Assembly: GCA_030847615.1 (NCBI GenBank)
Contig: JAUMIR010000015.1
Location: 1,009,501-1,073,500 of the forward strand
Length of the DNA: 64,000 nucleotides
Direction of reading: 5' to 3'
Source: Gambelia wislizenii
Lineage: Eukaryota; Chordata; Lepidosauria; Squamata; Crotaphytidae
Shown: positions 1 through 10,965 of the stretch, in pieces
Layout of the letters: each line of letters begins with the position of its first letter
Numbering within the stretch: position 1 is the stretch's first letter
Program-made: the position numbers and the translations under genes
The notes under the pieces: generated by a model
Seen by the model: only the letters and a program-made list of their open reading frames with translations
What the model was told of the DNA's origin: nothing
Database searches by the model: none

Positions 1-331
1 TAACTGCCCAACAGCTATTACGGTCAGGAATTTCCTCCTAACATTTAGGTGGAATCTCTTTTCCTGTAGTCTGAACCCATTGCTCCGTGTCCTAGTCTCT
101 GGAGCAGCAGAAAACAAGCTTGCTCCATCCTCAGTATGACATCCCTTCAAATATTTAAACATGGCTATCATGTCACCTCTCAACCTTCTCTTCTCCAGAC
201 TAAACGTCTCCAGCTCCCTAAGCCACTCCTCATAGGGCATCATGGCTTCTAGACCTCCCACCATTTTGGTCGCCCTCCTCTGGACACGCTCCAGCTTGTC
301 AACATCCTTCTTGAATTTTGGTAGTATGGGA
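1..331 (-). mobile_element. CR1 LINE, 3' end of ORF2
   Basis: Read on the minus strand this is the end of the CR1 second open frame, with recognisable words such as [11 protein letters not shown] and [12 protein letters not shown] in better copies of the same family in this window. It is cut by the window edge and by unrelated sequence at about 332. Several stops and shifts make it a dead copy. Confidence 0.85.
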
Positions 332-745
332 AGACTGAGGCTCTCAGTCTGCTTGGTAATAACCCAGGCCTACCTCACAGGGTCAGTGTGGGTGGAGTGT
401 TTTCGAAGCCTCTGCTCTCTCCCTCTTCCCTTGGAGGCCTTTGTGAGAGAGCCAGCCAGCCAAAGAGAGCAATTACATTCAGAAGCTGAGAAGGGAGAGA
501 AATCATTGAGGGCCCCGGACTAATCCGCCTACAAATATCTTCCATTTCCTGGGGATTTTGCCTCTTCCCTTTTGGCCTAAGTGCTCAAGTCCTTAAAATG
601 GTCATTGATAATCCCTCCTGCTTCTCTGTCTCTCTCCCCCACCAGCCCATCCCAGTTGCTGGCTACTTAAAAGAAGAAAGCAAGAGAGAGTTGCCAGCCT
701 TCCAGCCATCCCTGTGTCCCTGCAAACACCTTTTAGCTGATGATG
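332..745. other. intron sequence without a recognised element
   Basis: Nothing is recognised except a short CCTACCTCACAGGGT word near 372, a motif common in reptile interspersed repeats. The two open frames here show no codon pattern or family match. Confidence 0.4.
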
Positions 746-841
746 ATGATAGAGCCATCTTTAAATATCCAAAGGGAGCTCATGTAGAAGATGAGAAGCC
801 AGCTTGTTTTCTGCAGCTCCAGGACACAAACCAAGGGATTC
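746..841 (+). mobile_element. CR1 fragment, sense
   Basis: A divergent short piece matches the CR1 segment that runs from the FKYLKG-like word to the glutamine-rich turn (here AGCTTGTTTTCTGCAGCTCC). It directly abuts an antisense CR1 copy, so the pair forms a head-to-head junction. Confidence 0.6.
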
Positions 842-1116
842 ATAGCATCATAGAACCATCAAGTTAGAAGAGACCCCAAGGGCCATCCAGTCCAACCCCA
901 TTCTGCCATGCAGGAATACCCAATCCAAGCCCTACCAATGGCAGATGGCCATCCAGCCTCTGCATAAAAACCTCCAAAGAAGGAGACCCCACCACACTAT
1001 GAGGCAGGGTATTCCACTTCCAAACAGCTATTAGTGTCAGAAAGTTTTTTCCTAATAATGTTTAGGTGGAATCTCTTTTCCTGGAGTTTGAACCCATTGC
1101 TCCGTGTCCTAGTCTC

Positions 1117-1647
1117 TCGAACAGCAGAAAACAAGCTTGCTCCATCCTCAGTATGACATCCTTGTATGATGTCCTGATCTCACGTCCTTCCTTAGGGAAA
1201 CAGAAGAAGGCCTGGTAGAATTGTAGAAACATAAGAGTTGGAAGAGACCATAAGGGCCATCCAGTCCAACCCCATTCTGCCACGCAGGAAATCACGATCA
1301 AAGCATCCCCGACAGATGGCCATCCAGCCTTTGTTTAAAGACCTCCAAGGAAGGAGACCCCACCACGCTCCGAAGGAGTGCATTCCACTGCCGAACAGCT
1401 CTTACTGTCAAATAGTTCCTCCTCATGTTGAGGTGGAATCTCTGTTCCTGGAGCTTGCATCCATTGCTCCGTGTCCTAGTCTCTCGAACAGCAGAAAACA
1501 AGCTTGCTCCATCCTCAGTATGACATCCTTGTATGATGTCCTGATCTCACGTCCTTCCTTAGGGAAACAGAAGAAGGCCTGGTAGAATTGTAGAAACATA
1601 AGAGTTGGAAGAGACCATAAGGGCCATCCAGTCCAACCCCATTCTGC
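1117..1647. repeat. 367-bp direct duplication inside the CR1 cluster
   Basis: A block of about 165 bp, from the AACAGCAGAAAACAAGCTTG word through a non-CR1 spacer (CTTGTATGATGTCCTGATCT) to the next CR1 tail, occurs at 1117 and again 367 bp later at 1484, almost unchanged. The shared spacer shows a segmental tandem duplication rather than two separate insertions. Confidence 0.8.
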
Positions 1648-1865
1648 CATGCAGGAAAACACAATCAAATCATTCCTGACAGATGCCCACCCAGCCTCTG
1701 CTTAAAAACCTCCAAAGATGGAGACTCCACCACAATCCAAGGCAGTGTATTCCATAGAATAAGAGTTGGAAGAGACCCCAAGGGCCATCCAGTCCAACCC
1801 CCTTCTGCCGTGCAGGAATACACAATCCAAGCACCCCTGACAGGGGGCCACCCAGCCTCTAGTTC

Positions 1866-2009
1866 CAGTGATGCACAACCTGTGGCCCTCCAGCTGTTTT
1901 GGCCTTCAACAACTCCCACAATTCCTGATCATTGTACCAGCTGGCTCAGCCTTCTGGGAGCTGGAGGCCAAAACACCTGGAGGGACGCAAGTTGTGCACC
2001 ACTGGGAGG
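1866..2009. mobile_element. palindromic MITE (hAT-like)
   Basis: The ends are inverted repeats: GATGCACAACCTGTGGCCCTCCAG on the left pairs with CTGGAGGGACGCAAGTTGTGCACC on the right, and the interior also folds back (GGCCTTCAAC against GGCCAAAACACC). It sits between two CR1 tails. I infer a non-autonomous DNA transposon. Confidence 0.75.
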
Positions 2010-2944
2010 CTAGTCCAAAACCATTTCAGCACCATGAAGAGTTCATAGAATCAGAGTTACAAGAGACCACCAGAGCCACCCAGTCCAACCCCATTCTGCC
2101 CTGCAGGAGAAGACACCATCAAAGCCCTCCCAAAAGAAGGCCATCCAGCCTCTAGTCCTAAATAATTTCAGCACCATGGAGAGTTCATAGAATCCTAGAG
2201 TTGGAAGGGACCCCAAGGGCCATCCAGTCCAACCCCATTTTGCCATGCAGGAATCTACAATCAAATCATTCCCAATAGATGGCCTTACAGCCTCTCTTTA
2301 AAAACCTCCAAAGGTGGAGACTCCACCACACTCCCAGGCAGTAGCATATTCCATAGAATCAAAGAATCATAGAGTTGGAAGAGACCACAAGGGCCATCTA
2401 GTCCAACCCCATTCTGCCACGCAGGAATACACAATCAAATCATTCCTGACTGATGGCCATCCAGCCTCTGCTTAAAAACCTCCAAAGAAGGAGACTTCAT
2501 CACACTCCCAGTCAATGTATTCCACTCCTGAACATCTCTTACTGTTAGAAAGTTCTTCCTAATGTTTAGGTGGAATCTCTTTTCCTGTAGTTTGAACCCA
2601 TTGCTCCGTGTCCTAGTCTCTGGAGCAGCAGAAATCAAGCTTGCCCCATCCTCAGTATGATCTCCCTTCAAATATTTGAACATGGCTATCATGTCCCCTC
2701 TCAAACTTCTCTTCTCCAGACTAAACATGCCCAGCTCCCTCATCTGCTCCTCAGAGGGCATCATGGCTTCCAGACCTCCCACCATTTTGGTTGCCCTCCT
2801 CTGGACACACTCCAGCTTGTCCATATCCTTCTTGAATTGTGGTGCCCAGAGCTGGATGTAGTTCAAATTACAAGAAAAGTGATTCCACCCAAACATTAGT
2901 AAGAACTTTCTTGATTGTAATAGTTGTAAGAGGGTGTTGGTGTC

Positions 2945-3033
2945 TCCTCCTATGTATTCCTACATGGTAGGGGGTTGGACTAGATGGCCCTTGGTGTCGC
3001 TTCCAACCCTATGATTCTATGACCCTATGGTTC
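2945..3033 (+). mobile_element. CR1 3' terminus, sense
   Basis: It holds GGGGTTGGACTAGATGGCCC and ends in the ATTCTATG-type tail characteristic of CR1 3' ends. It is the far end of a copy truncated after the reading frame. Confidence 0.75.
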
Positions 3034-3039
3034 AATCCC

Positions 3040-4730
3040 TCCTTTCCCCCCCAATACTGGGACTCAGCTTACAAATTATTAATACCAGTACATATTAAAA
3101 ACATAAACACACACCAGCATAAATATTTTCACTGACATTTAATGTAATATAGCTATGTACAGGTCTGTGTAGAGTAGGTATTCCCTAGTTTGCAAAAATT
3201 TTGGACTGGGGAAACCATCATCTGTAACCATCACAGATGGAAGGATCAGGGGTGATGGGAGTTGTGATCCAAGATATCCTGGGCGAGAATCATCAGGTTG
3301 ACAGAAGCCAGTGCAAAAAGAAAGTTGCAAGTCAACTGCCCTTTTCTTCCTTTTTGTGGTCAGAGTTTTTGGGTAGTCCAGAGCTTTGGAAAAGTGACAT
3401 GGGGGAACTGTAGCTCCCAGCAGCCCCTGAGTGGCCAGTGGGAATTTAGGCATTGCTGACAGACCATATTCTCCCTACATGAGCCTGGCTATTTTTTGAG
3501 ATGTTCCAGGGAGTTCCTTCTTTCTGTCCCATCATCCCCATCTGGTAGGAATAGGGGAGACGGGGCTTTTTCAGCAGTTGCCCCAAACTCTGGAACTCCC
3601 TTTCAAAGTAGCTGTGTTTTAGTCTCTTGAGGCATAAAAATGAGGAAGAGGAGGAGAGAGGAAAAAAGGACTGTAGCAGCACCTTTAAAACTACAGTAAC
3701 TGGTTTTTATTTCAGCATGAGCTTTTGTGGACATAAACCCCTTTATTCCGATTCAGGACTGACCCTCCCAGAATCCCCAGCCAGCACCTTTCCTGGTTCA
3801 AACAGACCATTTTTCTTCCTTCTGCAATGACGAAACTGGAGATGGAGGAGAGAGAGGGAGGGAGAGAAAGCATTTCTTAGTATAACCACGAGATATTTGC
3901 ATCCCTCTGTCATTTCTCATTTTCCTCACGCACCTCCCTTTAAAAATAAAAATAAAAATATATTCCTCCCCCCGTTTTGCCGGCATGCATAGCTTGCTCT
4001 AATTTTTCTCCCCTGTTTGTTTTGTTTTGGGTTTTCAATGCTTGGATAATGATGTGAGGACGGGGGAGGAGAAGGCTATAATAGCTTTGCACCAGAGGAA
4101 TTATTTTTCCTGCCTAGTTTCTTTCTCTGTTTTTGCATACGCCTGTGAAATACAGTTGACCTTGGAATCGTGGGAATTCTAGTCCGGCTGTAATAACCAG
4201 CAAGCGCGATTGCAGTCTTTTCCCCCAACCCCCGGAAATATTTTTCTCTCTCCGCCTGCGTCTCTCGCTGGCCCAACTTTTTGCTATTCCCCCATGGGAT
4301 CGAGGCCACTCCTGCGTGGGTGTAAGCATCCAGGCAGATATGGGAAAGTGACTCAAAGCCTCTTTCTTACAAAATATGGCCCCCTCCGTCTTTGCAGGGA
4401 ATAAAGGTGTTGGATTGGGTGGGGAGATTTTGGCTCCTTTTGGAAAAGCTTAAATGTCCGAAACGCACGCCTCTGATTATCCAAGATGGGGTGAGTGGGA
4501 AATCCTTTCCTTCAGTTGCTGGAGGGCCACATTTAAGTCCCCGAGGGCCACTTTCCAGGAGCGGATGTGGCTAAGGCCAAAGGGGCATGGCCAAAAATCC
4601 CAGCCATAATTTAATTTACAGGTCAGTTTGATTGCTTGGAACAAGCTTAGGTGGAAGTATTTTAACCTTTTTTCCTTTGGTATGTGGGGAAAAGAGATCA
4701 TACAGAACTGCCAACACTGGAGAAGAGGGT
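3040..4730. other. repeat-poor intron interval
   Basis: This is mostly single-copy in appearance. A fragment at about 3665-3760 (AGCAGCACCTTTAAAACTAC, TTTTATTTCAGCATGAGC) resembles an interspersed repeat I cannot classify. An A-rich AAAATAAAAATA run lies at about 3943. A TATAATAG word at about 4077 sits in a GC-rich context but has no other promoter support. Confidence 0.4.
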
Positions 4731-4734
4731 CTCT

Positions 4735-4930
4735 CAGCTCCTAAGGTAGACTGCCTCTGTAGCTAGCAGTTCTACTGAGCTGTGACGGTGAGGATGGGGA
4801 ACCTCTTTGTGCCTAAGGGCCAGATTCAATTCAAAATAAGTTCTCGGGGGCCACATTGCATTAGTGGGTGGGGAGAAAAGGTAGAAGGAGGCGATGCCAG
4901 AATAGTACCATATGTTTTATGGAATATTTT
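4735..4930 (+). repeat. unclassified dispersed repeat, copy 1
   Basis: It shares a series of words with 42465-42625: AAGGTAGACTGCCTCTGTA, the TTCAATTC and GGGCCACA block, and the later AGTACCA(C)CATAT word. The order is the same, so the two are members of one dispersed family. No terminal repeats or coding frame could be seen. Confidence 0.55.
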
Positions 4931-5029
4931 TACTGCCAGTAGTTGAGATGTAGGAGAGGCATGTCAGACCATTGGGGATATAGAAATGCTGGGAGATCAC
5001 AAAATGATGGGGGCCACATATAATAATAA

Positions 5030-5740
5030 TAATAATTATTATTATAATAATAATTATTATTATTTATACCCCGCCCCTCTGCTAAAAACAATTGGGGCGG
5101 CTTCCAACAATTAAAACATTATAATAATGACACCACCACCACCACCCTCCCCCATAAAAAGACATTAAACACAATAAGATTAAAACCTTCTAACTAAAAA
5201 CACATTAAAAACAAATATATACATAATTTTTAAAAAGCCAGGAGACTGAGCTCCTGAGTCTGGGATCTAATTAGGAAAGGCCTGCCGAAAGAGATCCGTC
5301 TTTAGTGCTTTTTTTCGTCATCTGACGGATCTTGTTCGGCAGGCCATTCCATAAATTGGGGGCAATTACCGAAAAGGCCCTCTGGGAGGTTGCAGACAGC
5401 CTAGATTTTTGTGGCTGAAGCAAATTCCTCCCAGAGGACCGGAGTGCGCGGGGAGGATTGTATGGGAGGAGGCGGTTCCAGAGATAAGTTGGACCCAAGC
5501 CATTTAGGGCTTTAAAGGTAATAACCAACACCTTATACTGGGCCCGGAAACTGATAGGCAGCCAGTGGAGAGATCTTAACACTGGAGTTATATGGTCTTT
5601 CCGAGATGTTCCTGAGACCACTCTGGCTGCCATATTTTGTACCAACTGAAGTTTCCGGACCTTCATATGGGGTAAGGGGTGTAGCCATATGGGGAATCCT
5701 GCATTGGTATCTCTGCTCCAAGGTGGCATACCTTCCAACT
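5030..5740 (-). mobile_element. L2-like LINE, 3' end with ORF fragment
   Basis: The minus strand carries a 155-codon open frame (5271-5738) with KLQLVQNMAARVVSGTSR, HWLPISFRAQYKVL and FKALNGLGPTYL, the C-terminal signature of L2/CR1-group LINEs. It is followed by a 3' untranslated region ending in GGGGCGGGGTATAAATAATA and an ATT-rich microsatellite (about 5020-5066). It is 5' truncated, but the frame is long for a dead copy, so the insertion may be fairly young. Confidence 0.85.
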
Positions 5741-6000
5741 CTCACGATTTGACAGAGGCACTTTCAAATAAATCCTTTGTTGTCCCACGGCTTTTAAAAT
5801 GTCCTGGTTTCTCTCTTGTTCTCCACTGTCTACCTTGTTCTCAGTTCACTTCTGTCTCTGCAAACTGAATTCAAAGTGCAACTGTCCTTTGCACTCCATT
5901 AAATCAGCAGGGGGAAGATGAGGGTGCAGAATGTCCATTCAAGGTAAAAGCAAAATGCTGCAGTTTCTCCTTGCTTACCTGTTCTTTGTTTTATTGAAGA

Positions 6001-6440
6001 GGGAGCAAGCTTGTTTTCTACTGCTCCAGAGACTAGGATGTGGAGCATTGGGTTCAAACTACAGGAAAAATGGTTCCAGGTAAATATTAAGAAGAACTTC
6101 CTGACAGTAAAAACTATTTGGAAGTGGAATACACTGCCTTGGAGTGTGGTGGATTCTCCTTCTTTGGAGGTTTTTAAGCAGAGGCTGGATGGCCATCTGT
6201 CATTGGGAATGATTTGTGTGTTCCTGCATGGCAGAATGGGGTTGGACTGGATGGCCCTTTGGGGTATCTTCCGACTCTATGGTTCTGTGAACTCTCCATG
6301 GTGCTGAAATTGTTTAGGACTAGAGGCTGGATAGCCATCTGTCGGAAATGCTTTGGTTGTGTTTTCCTGCAGGGCAGAATGGGGTTGGACTGGATGACCT
6401 TTGGTATCTCTTCCAACTCTATGATTGTATGTTTCTTTGA
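6001..6440 (+). mobile_element. CR1 3' end, sense, two partial copies
   Basis: The first piece runs from the glutamine-rich turn through [13 protein letters not shown] to the 3' untranslated region (to about 6293). A second, shorter 3' piece restarts with AGGCTGGATAGCCATCTGTC and ends near ATGATTGTATG. Confidence 0.8.
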
Positions 6441-6504
6441 TTCTCATTCATAACTGTTGCCCCCTGGACCACACTTGGATTTTGCCTGACCACATGCATC
6501 TGAG

Positions 6505-6615
6505 AGCCTGTCTACACTGCAGAAATATAGCAGTTTGACACCACTTTATCCACCCTCGTGCTATCCTTTGGAATCCTGGGATTTGTAGTTTGGTGAGTTC
6601 TCTGATAGGAAACGC
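6505..6615. mobile_element. partial hAT-like palindromic MITE
   Basis: It contains TCTACACTGCAGAAATATAG, AGTTTGACACCACTTTA and GGAATCCTGGGATTTGTAG, the left arm of the family seen nearly whole at 26921-27379 and 31641-31842. The right arm is missing. Confidence 0.7.
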
Positions 6616-7010
6616 TAAATACCTCACATTTAGGAACAGGCTTTAGAACCAGTAATGAAAAGCCAGAGTGTGTGTATGAGTGTCATGGCCCAGCCTGATC
6701 TTCTCTCCACCCAGTTTCCCTCCCAGCGGGCTTTTGCCAATATCAATCGGCCTTTGCTTGTGCAAAGAATCCCCTGAGCCATGAAACGATTTATGAGCGG
6801 CTTTCAGAATCGTTATCCTAGGAAGACAGACCCTGGCAGGGTGGATTTGCACCTCTCCTCTTTTGGAAAAAAAATTCTGTTTTTGTTACAGTATTCACAC
6901 ACTCTTGGTTCTCCCACTGCTTTGAACTCAGAGACATTTTAAAATGGATGCTGCGAATTATTCAGGATCTTGCTAAAGTTCTGGTGTGGCTGTGTTTGGA
7001 ATACCGCAGA

Positions 7011-7240
7011 CAGTGGGACTCAGTATCTTCTGGGGTTTGGTTCCAGGACCCCCGTGGATACTGAAATCCGTGGATGCTCAAGTCCCATTATGTGCAATGG
7101 TGTGGTAAAATTGTGTCCCTTATATAAAATGGTGAACAGCAAGGTTTGCTTCTTGGAATTTCTTTTTTGGGGAATATTTTCAAGCCATGGATGATGGTAA
7201 ATCCGTGGATGCCAAATCTGTGGATACAGAGGGATGACTG
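7011..7240. mobile_element. Tigger-like MITE
   Basis: The 230-bp element begins CAGTGGGACTCAGTATC and ends GAGGGATGACTG, imperfect inverted repeats, with TA at the right edge. The interior words GGTTCCAGGACCCCCGTGG and TTTTCAAGCC match the Tc1/mariner Tigger type of non-autonomous element. There is no transposase. Confidence 0.8.
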
Positions 7241-7249
7241 TAACATGCA

Positions 7250-8165
7250 TCTAAGAAGAATTTGCAGAGCTGGGAAAGAAGCAGAGAGAAAGTAACTGAA
7301 ACCGCCTATGGAACACAACAGCCCTGCGAGGAAGGCCCACAGGCTTTGGGGTTTCCTTACACAACAAGCATTTATAAAACAACCTTCCCTCTCTTGGTAC
7401 CTTCTAGATGCCTTCAGGCACTTGATTTTGAGGACTAGAAACCTTCTCTGATAGCATTATCCTTCTGCCTGGGAGAAGGAAAAATTGCTGCCACATTAAG
7501 CCCACTCGCTTGTGAAATGGGGTTTCTTAAGAGCATATACTTTAAAATTAATCCTGGGGAACCATCCGTCCCTCCTGTGGCCCTAGTTTGGCCCCCTGCA
7601 GTTCTCCATGGAACTATACCTCCCAACATGTTTCTGGGAGTCACTGGGAGCTGTGGTTCCCAAAATATAAAAATTCCCAAGTGTTGGTTAATAACATATT
7701 GGAATGGAGATAAATTTGCATTTGAAATGGCTACACTTCCCGTAGTAAGCAAAGTTAATTTTACTCATGTCTTGTGCAGGGAGGGTGAGAGAATGGGAAG
7801 AAAAAGGAGTTTGTGGCAAGGGTGTTAGACTTGTCTACACTGGCAGGAAAACCCGAACCCACCTCCTAGACGCCGTGGATGTTTTTGATCCACAGCAAAA
7901 CCCCGTAAACACCACAGTCACCAGGGCTGGTCCCACGGGAGATCGGAGTCTCCCACCAGACTGTAATCGTAGGTAAACTCTTGTTGGTATAAAAGGGAAG
8001 CCCTACATTGATGACACATCCTATATGTCACATTATTTCTGGGCACGCTACTGGTGTTGCACCGGTTTTTTCTTTCTTTTTCTTCCATTCGCTTGTGCAT
8101 GTGAATGCATGTTGTCCCAGACTACTATATTACTGGATAAGCAGAGATACTCTTATACAGATATG
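7250..8165. other. intron interval, no element recognised
   Basis: It has several short open frames but no coding signature. A fragment near 7600-7680 (CTCCCAACATGTTTCTGGGA) hints at an old DNA-transposon arm. Confidence 0.35.
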
Positions 8166-8171
8166 TGTATA

Positions 8172-8423
8172 CAGTGGGACCCCCATATCCACTGGGGATT
8201 GGTTCGGGGGGGGCATGGATACCGAAAACCATGGATAATAGCAAACACCATTGAAAATAACGGGACTTCCAGTTTAAAACACCATAGAGTTGCCTTGGAA
8301 GATCTAGAAAATGGCCAGAGAGGACACATTTTCTAGGACGGCCCTATGATTGGTATGCTGTTTTGTGTCCCATGGATAACTGAATCAGTGGATAATGAGT
8401 TAGTGGATACAGGGGTCCTACTG
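8172..8423. mobile_element. mariner-type MITE with TA target duplication
   Basis: The 252-bp element reads CAGTGGGACCCCCATATCC at the left and GGGGTCCTACTG at the right, flanked on both sides by TA. The interior holds a poly-purine-free core with ACCATTGAAAATAA. The same family is at 50365-50617. An A-run lies just beyond the right edge. Confidence 0.85.
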
Positions 8424-8889
8424 TATTTGATTTAAAAAAAAAAAAGAGCGCTTGCACACTGGCAGAATGGAGTCCCATCCACCAGAAGCCCACCCACCCC
8501 GGCTTTGCACCAAAGCCAATCTGCGTCCACCATACAGCCAATAATCTGGGTTGTCGCCTGAAGTGTGGTGCAAACCGGGAATCTTTTAGACCTGGATTTC
8601 CCTGCAAAAAACGCAGACCAAGCTGCAAGTCATCACAAATATCATGTGCCAATTGCACAGCTAATACGGGGTGGGTATGGGTTATTTTTTGCCAGGGTAG
8701 ATAAGCCCTAGGACTCTGGAAAGCCAGCCTTCCAACTCAGCTATGGAAATCCCTGGATGAGCTCGGGCATGCCGCTTTCTCTTTGCCTAAGAAGAACGTG
8801 ATGGTCCTGGCAAATCTCCGAATAAATTTTGCCAAGAAAATCTCTAGAAAGGCCGTAATTTGAAGTTGCCTTGAAGGCACATATGAACA

Positions 8890-9054
8890 GAGCCAGCATA
8901 GTGGTGTAGTGATTTGGATGTTGGCCTAGGACTTTGGGAGACCAAGGTTCGAATCCCTGCTCAGCCATAGATACTCCTGGGGTTCCCACTCTCTCAGCCT
9001 CAGAGGAAGTCCACATTGGCCAACCTTCTCTGAAGAAATCTTGCCAAGAAAACT
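8890..9054 (+). mobile_element. tRNA-derived SINE
   Basis: It shows the A-box region (GTGGTGTAGTGATTTGGATG) and a perfect B-box word GGTTCGAATCC at about 8946, then the body word CTCTCAGCCTCAGAGGAAG. Its tail is cut by the next SINE. Confidence 0.85.
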
Positions 9055-9199
9055 GAGCCAGTGTGGTGTAATGGTTTTGAGTGTTGGACGAGGACTCCCA
9101 AGAGATTAAGCCTCAAATTCCCAGTCAGCCATGGAAACAGCAAGTCACACTTTCTCAGCCTCAGAGGAAAGGAATGACAAACCTCCTGTGAAGAAATCA
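9055..9199 (+). mobile_element. tRNA-derived SINE, degenerate head
   Basis: A second SINE follows directly (GAGCCAGTGTGGTGTAATGG). Its B box is damaged (GCCTCAAATTCCC). It stops abruptly at AAGAAATCA where CR1 coding sequence begins. Confidence 0.8.
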
Positions 9200-9450
9200 A
9201 TACCAGGGAAGATTCTAGAGCAGATCATTAAACAGAGAGTCTGTGAACTTTTAGAAGGCAATGCCATAATCACAAAAAGTCAACATGGGTTTCAGAGAAA
9301 CAAGTCATGCCAGATTAATCTGATCTCTTTTTTTGATAAAATTACCAGCTTGGTAGATGAAGGGAACGCTGTGGACATTGCATACCTTGATTTCAGTAAG
9401 GCCTTTGACAAGGTTCCCCATGACATTCTTGCAAACAAGCCAGTAAAATG
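9200..9450 (+). mobile_element. internal CR1 reverse-transcriptase fragment
   Basis: About 83 codons of uninterrupted CR1 reverse transcriptase are present, with QHGFQRNKSC and AYLDFSKAFDKVPHDIL. It is nearly identical to the start of the element at 45138. It lacks any CR1 3' end, so it cannot be a simple 5'-truncated insertion. SINE sequence lies on both sides. Confidence 0.85.
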
Positions 9451-9625
9451 TTGGGCTTGGAGAACAGAACTTGAATCCCTGCTCAGATAGGGGAGGTCCT
9501 GGGCAACTTTGGAATAATCACACTCTCTCAACCTCAGAGGAAAGCCATGGCAAACCTTCACTGAAGAAAGATTGTCACCATAAGTTGGAGTCAACTTGAA
9601 GGTATGTCAAAACCACAACATTGTC
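9451..9625 (+). mobile_element. SINE body and Bov-B-like tail
   Basis: It starts mid-head (TTGAATCCCTGCTCAG in place of the B box) and continues to the tail CATAAGTTGGAGTCAACTTG and ACCACAACA. The head is missing, consistent with a break at the CR1 junction. Confidence 0.8.
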
Positions 9626-9629
9626 TCCA

Positions 9630-10810
9630 AGAGGGAAAGATGACATGCCACAGTCCTTTGCAGGTCAACCATGCATGCTTCTGTAGCCAGCAACTAAACA
9701 ATATTGTCCAGGAGCCTACAATTCCCATCATCCCCAGCCAGCAGAGCTATGCTGGGTAGAGAGGTTGGGGATTATAATCGAGCCCAAGGACACAGGTCAA
9801 GTTTTTATACCCTTCCCTTCAATCAATCATCCAATTTTATGTGAGCCACTGACCAGCATATATAAAATCCAAATTCCTCCTGGGTGTGGTTGACCCTGGA
9901 GTTGAGACCAGCTCGTGATCTGTATTAAATATTGGGGGAGAAGTCTGCAAAAGATGCTGTGTTGCCTTTACCACCCCTTGTGATTGAAAGCAACTGGCTT
10001 GAATACATAGCTGCCTTTTTTGCCCTCTGGAAAAACGTTGATGGGCCAAATCCATGGGACGGATTTCACCCATGGGGCTGCTAGTTGCCGACCTTCACCC
10101 AAATGTCTGCCCTGCTTTCCCTTATCTGAGCTTTGCTGAGAATTTCGTGACTCACCAACACCCCCCCCCGCCAACCCACCCAATGTTGTTCATAGGTAGG
10201 GGGTGGCACGCCAGAGGGGCTCAGCCACCCATTTTGAAAGGCCCGAGTTCGATTGTGAGCAAGAATATGCCTGCAGACGGTCTCTCTGCCTCCCATTTTC
10301 TTCCGGCTTCCTTTCTTCTGTGCCTTGTTTCGTGCCCCTCCCCTGCTCCGCTTGCCTCCTTGGGGGCTTATTTCCAGCAATGTTTTTTAATGCCTACATT
10401 TTCTTCTCCTCTCCCTTGTTCCTGAGCTCTTGTTTTTAATTGAGCTGCTTTCGGCAACAAATTACTCTCCCCTCTATGGAGCCCTGCCCTGCTTGGAGGC
10501 TTTCTCGGGCTCGTGAAGCATTCTTTGGAGGAGGCTGGCTCGGGGGTCTCATAGACCTGGATGAGCTGAGCATGCTCAGATGCCTGAACACCATGCCCAC
10601 CACCCCCAAACAGGGCATTCTCGGGGTCACCTGGGTGGTAGCCCCCTTATCCTCACATCCCAAAATGGGATGGCAGTACTTCTCCCCGCCTCCGCAATTC
10701 TGCCAAAAATGACAGCAAGCTGTGTAGACCCCTTCTGGGAGTTGCAGTCCAAAGGCACCCTTCCACATGCTCTGGGAGTTCTAGCCTACATCGTTTTGGG
10801 GGAAAGGGAC
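9630..10810. other. intron interval, mostly unique
   Basis: A C-run lies at about 10161. Near 10725-10790 the words CTGGGAGTTGCAGTCCAAAG and CTCTGGGAGTTCTAGCC mark an old MITE arm leading into the 94-bp array. The other open frames lack coding signatures. Confidence 0.4.
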
Positions 10811-10814
10811 CAAG

Positions 10815-10965
10815 GTCAGGTCAGGTGTGTTTGTGTGCCTTAAAGTCACCTGTTGACTTATGGCGACCCCGTGGATTTCAAAGGGTTTTTTAAGGCAAGG
10901 AACTATCAGAGGTGGTTTTGCCAGTTCTTTCCTCTGAAATGCAGACTACAGCAGCTGGAGTTTTT
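10815..10965 (-). mobile_element. tail of a 5S-derived SINE
   Basis: On the plus strand it reads GACTTATGGCGACCCCGTGG, TTAAGGCAAGGAACTATCAG and GGTGGTTTTGCCAGTTC, the reverse complement of the tail of the SINE whose 5S-related head is seen at 56655-56745. The 94-bp array starts at its inner edge. Confidence 0.75.

Larger units (their letters stand above)
842..2900 (-). mobile_element. cluster of antisense CR1 3' ends
   Basis: At least seven CR1 3' ends lie here in the same minus orientation, each starting near the tail word CATAGAATCATAGAGTTGGA and running into the 3' part of ORF2. The longest (about 2357-2900) has an intact 153-codon frame at 2435-2896 with [20 protein letters not shown] and [12 protein letters not shown]. 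The shorter ones (about 1754, 2046 and 2188) hold only the 3' untranslated region. Stacking of truncated CR1 tails is typical of this genome. Confidence 0.85.

Noticed and set aside
4076..4084. TATA-like word TATAATAG as a KIRREL1 promoter
   Set aside because: No initiator, no CpG island and no following signal-peptide exon with a phase-1 donor were found.
8946..8956. tRNA gene suggested by a perfect B box
   Set aside because: The surrounding sequence is a tRNA-derived SINE; no cloverleaf or anticodon arm can be formed convincingly, and many copies share the same body.
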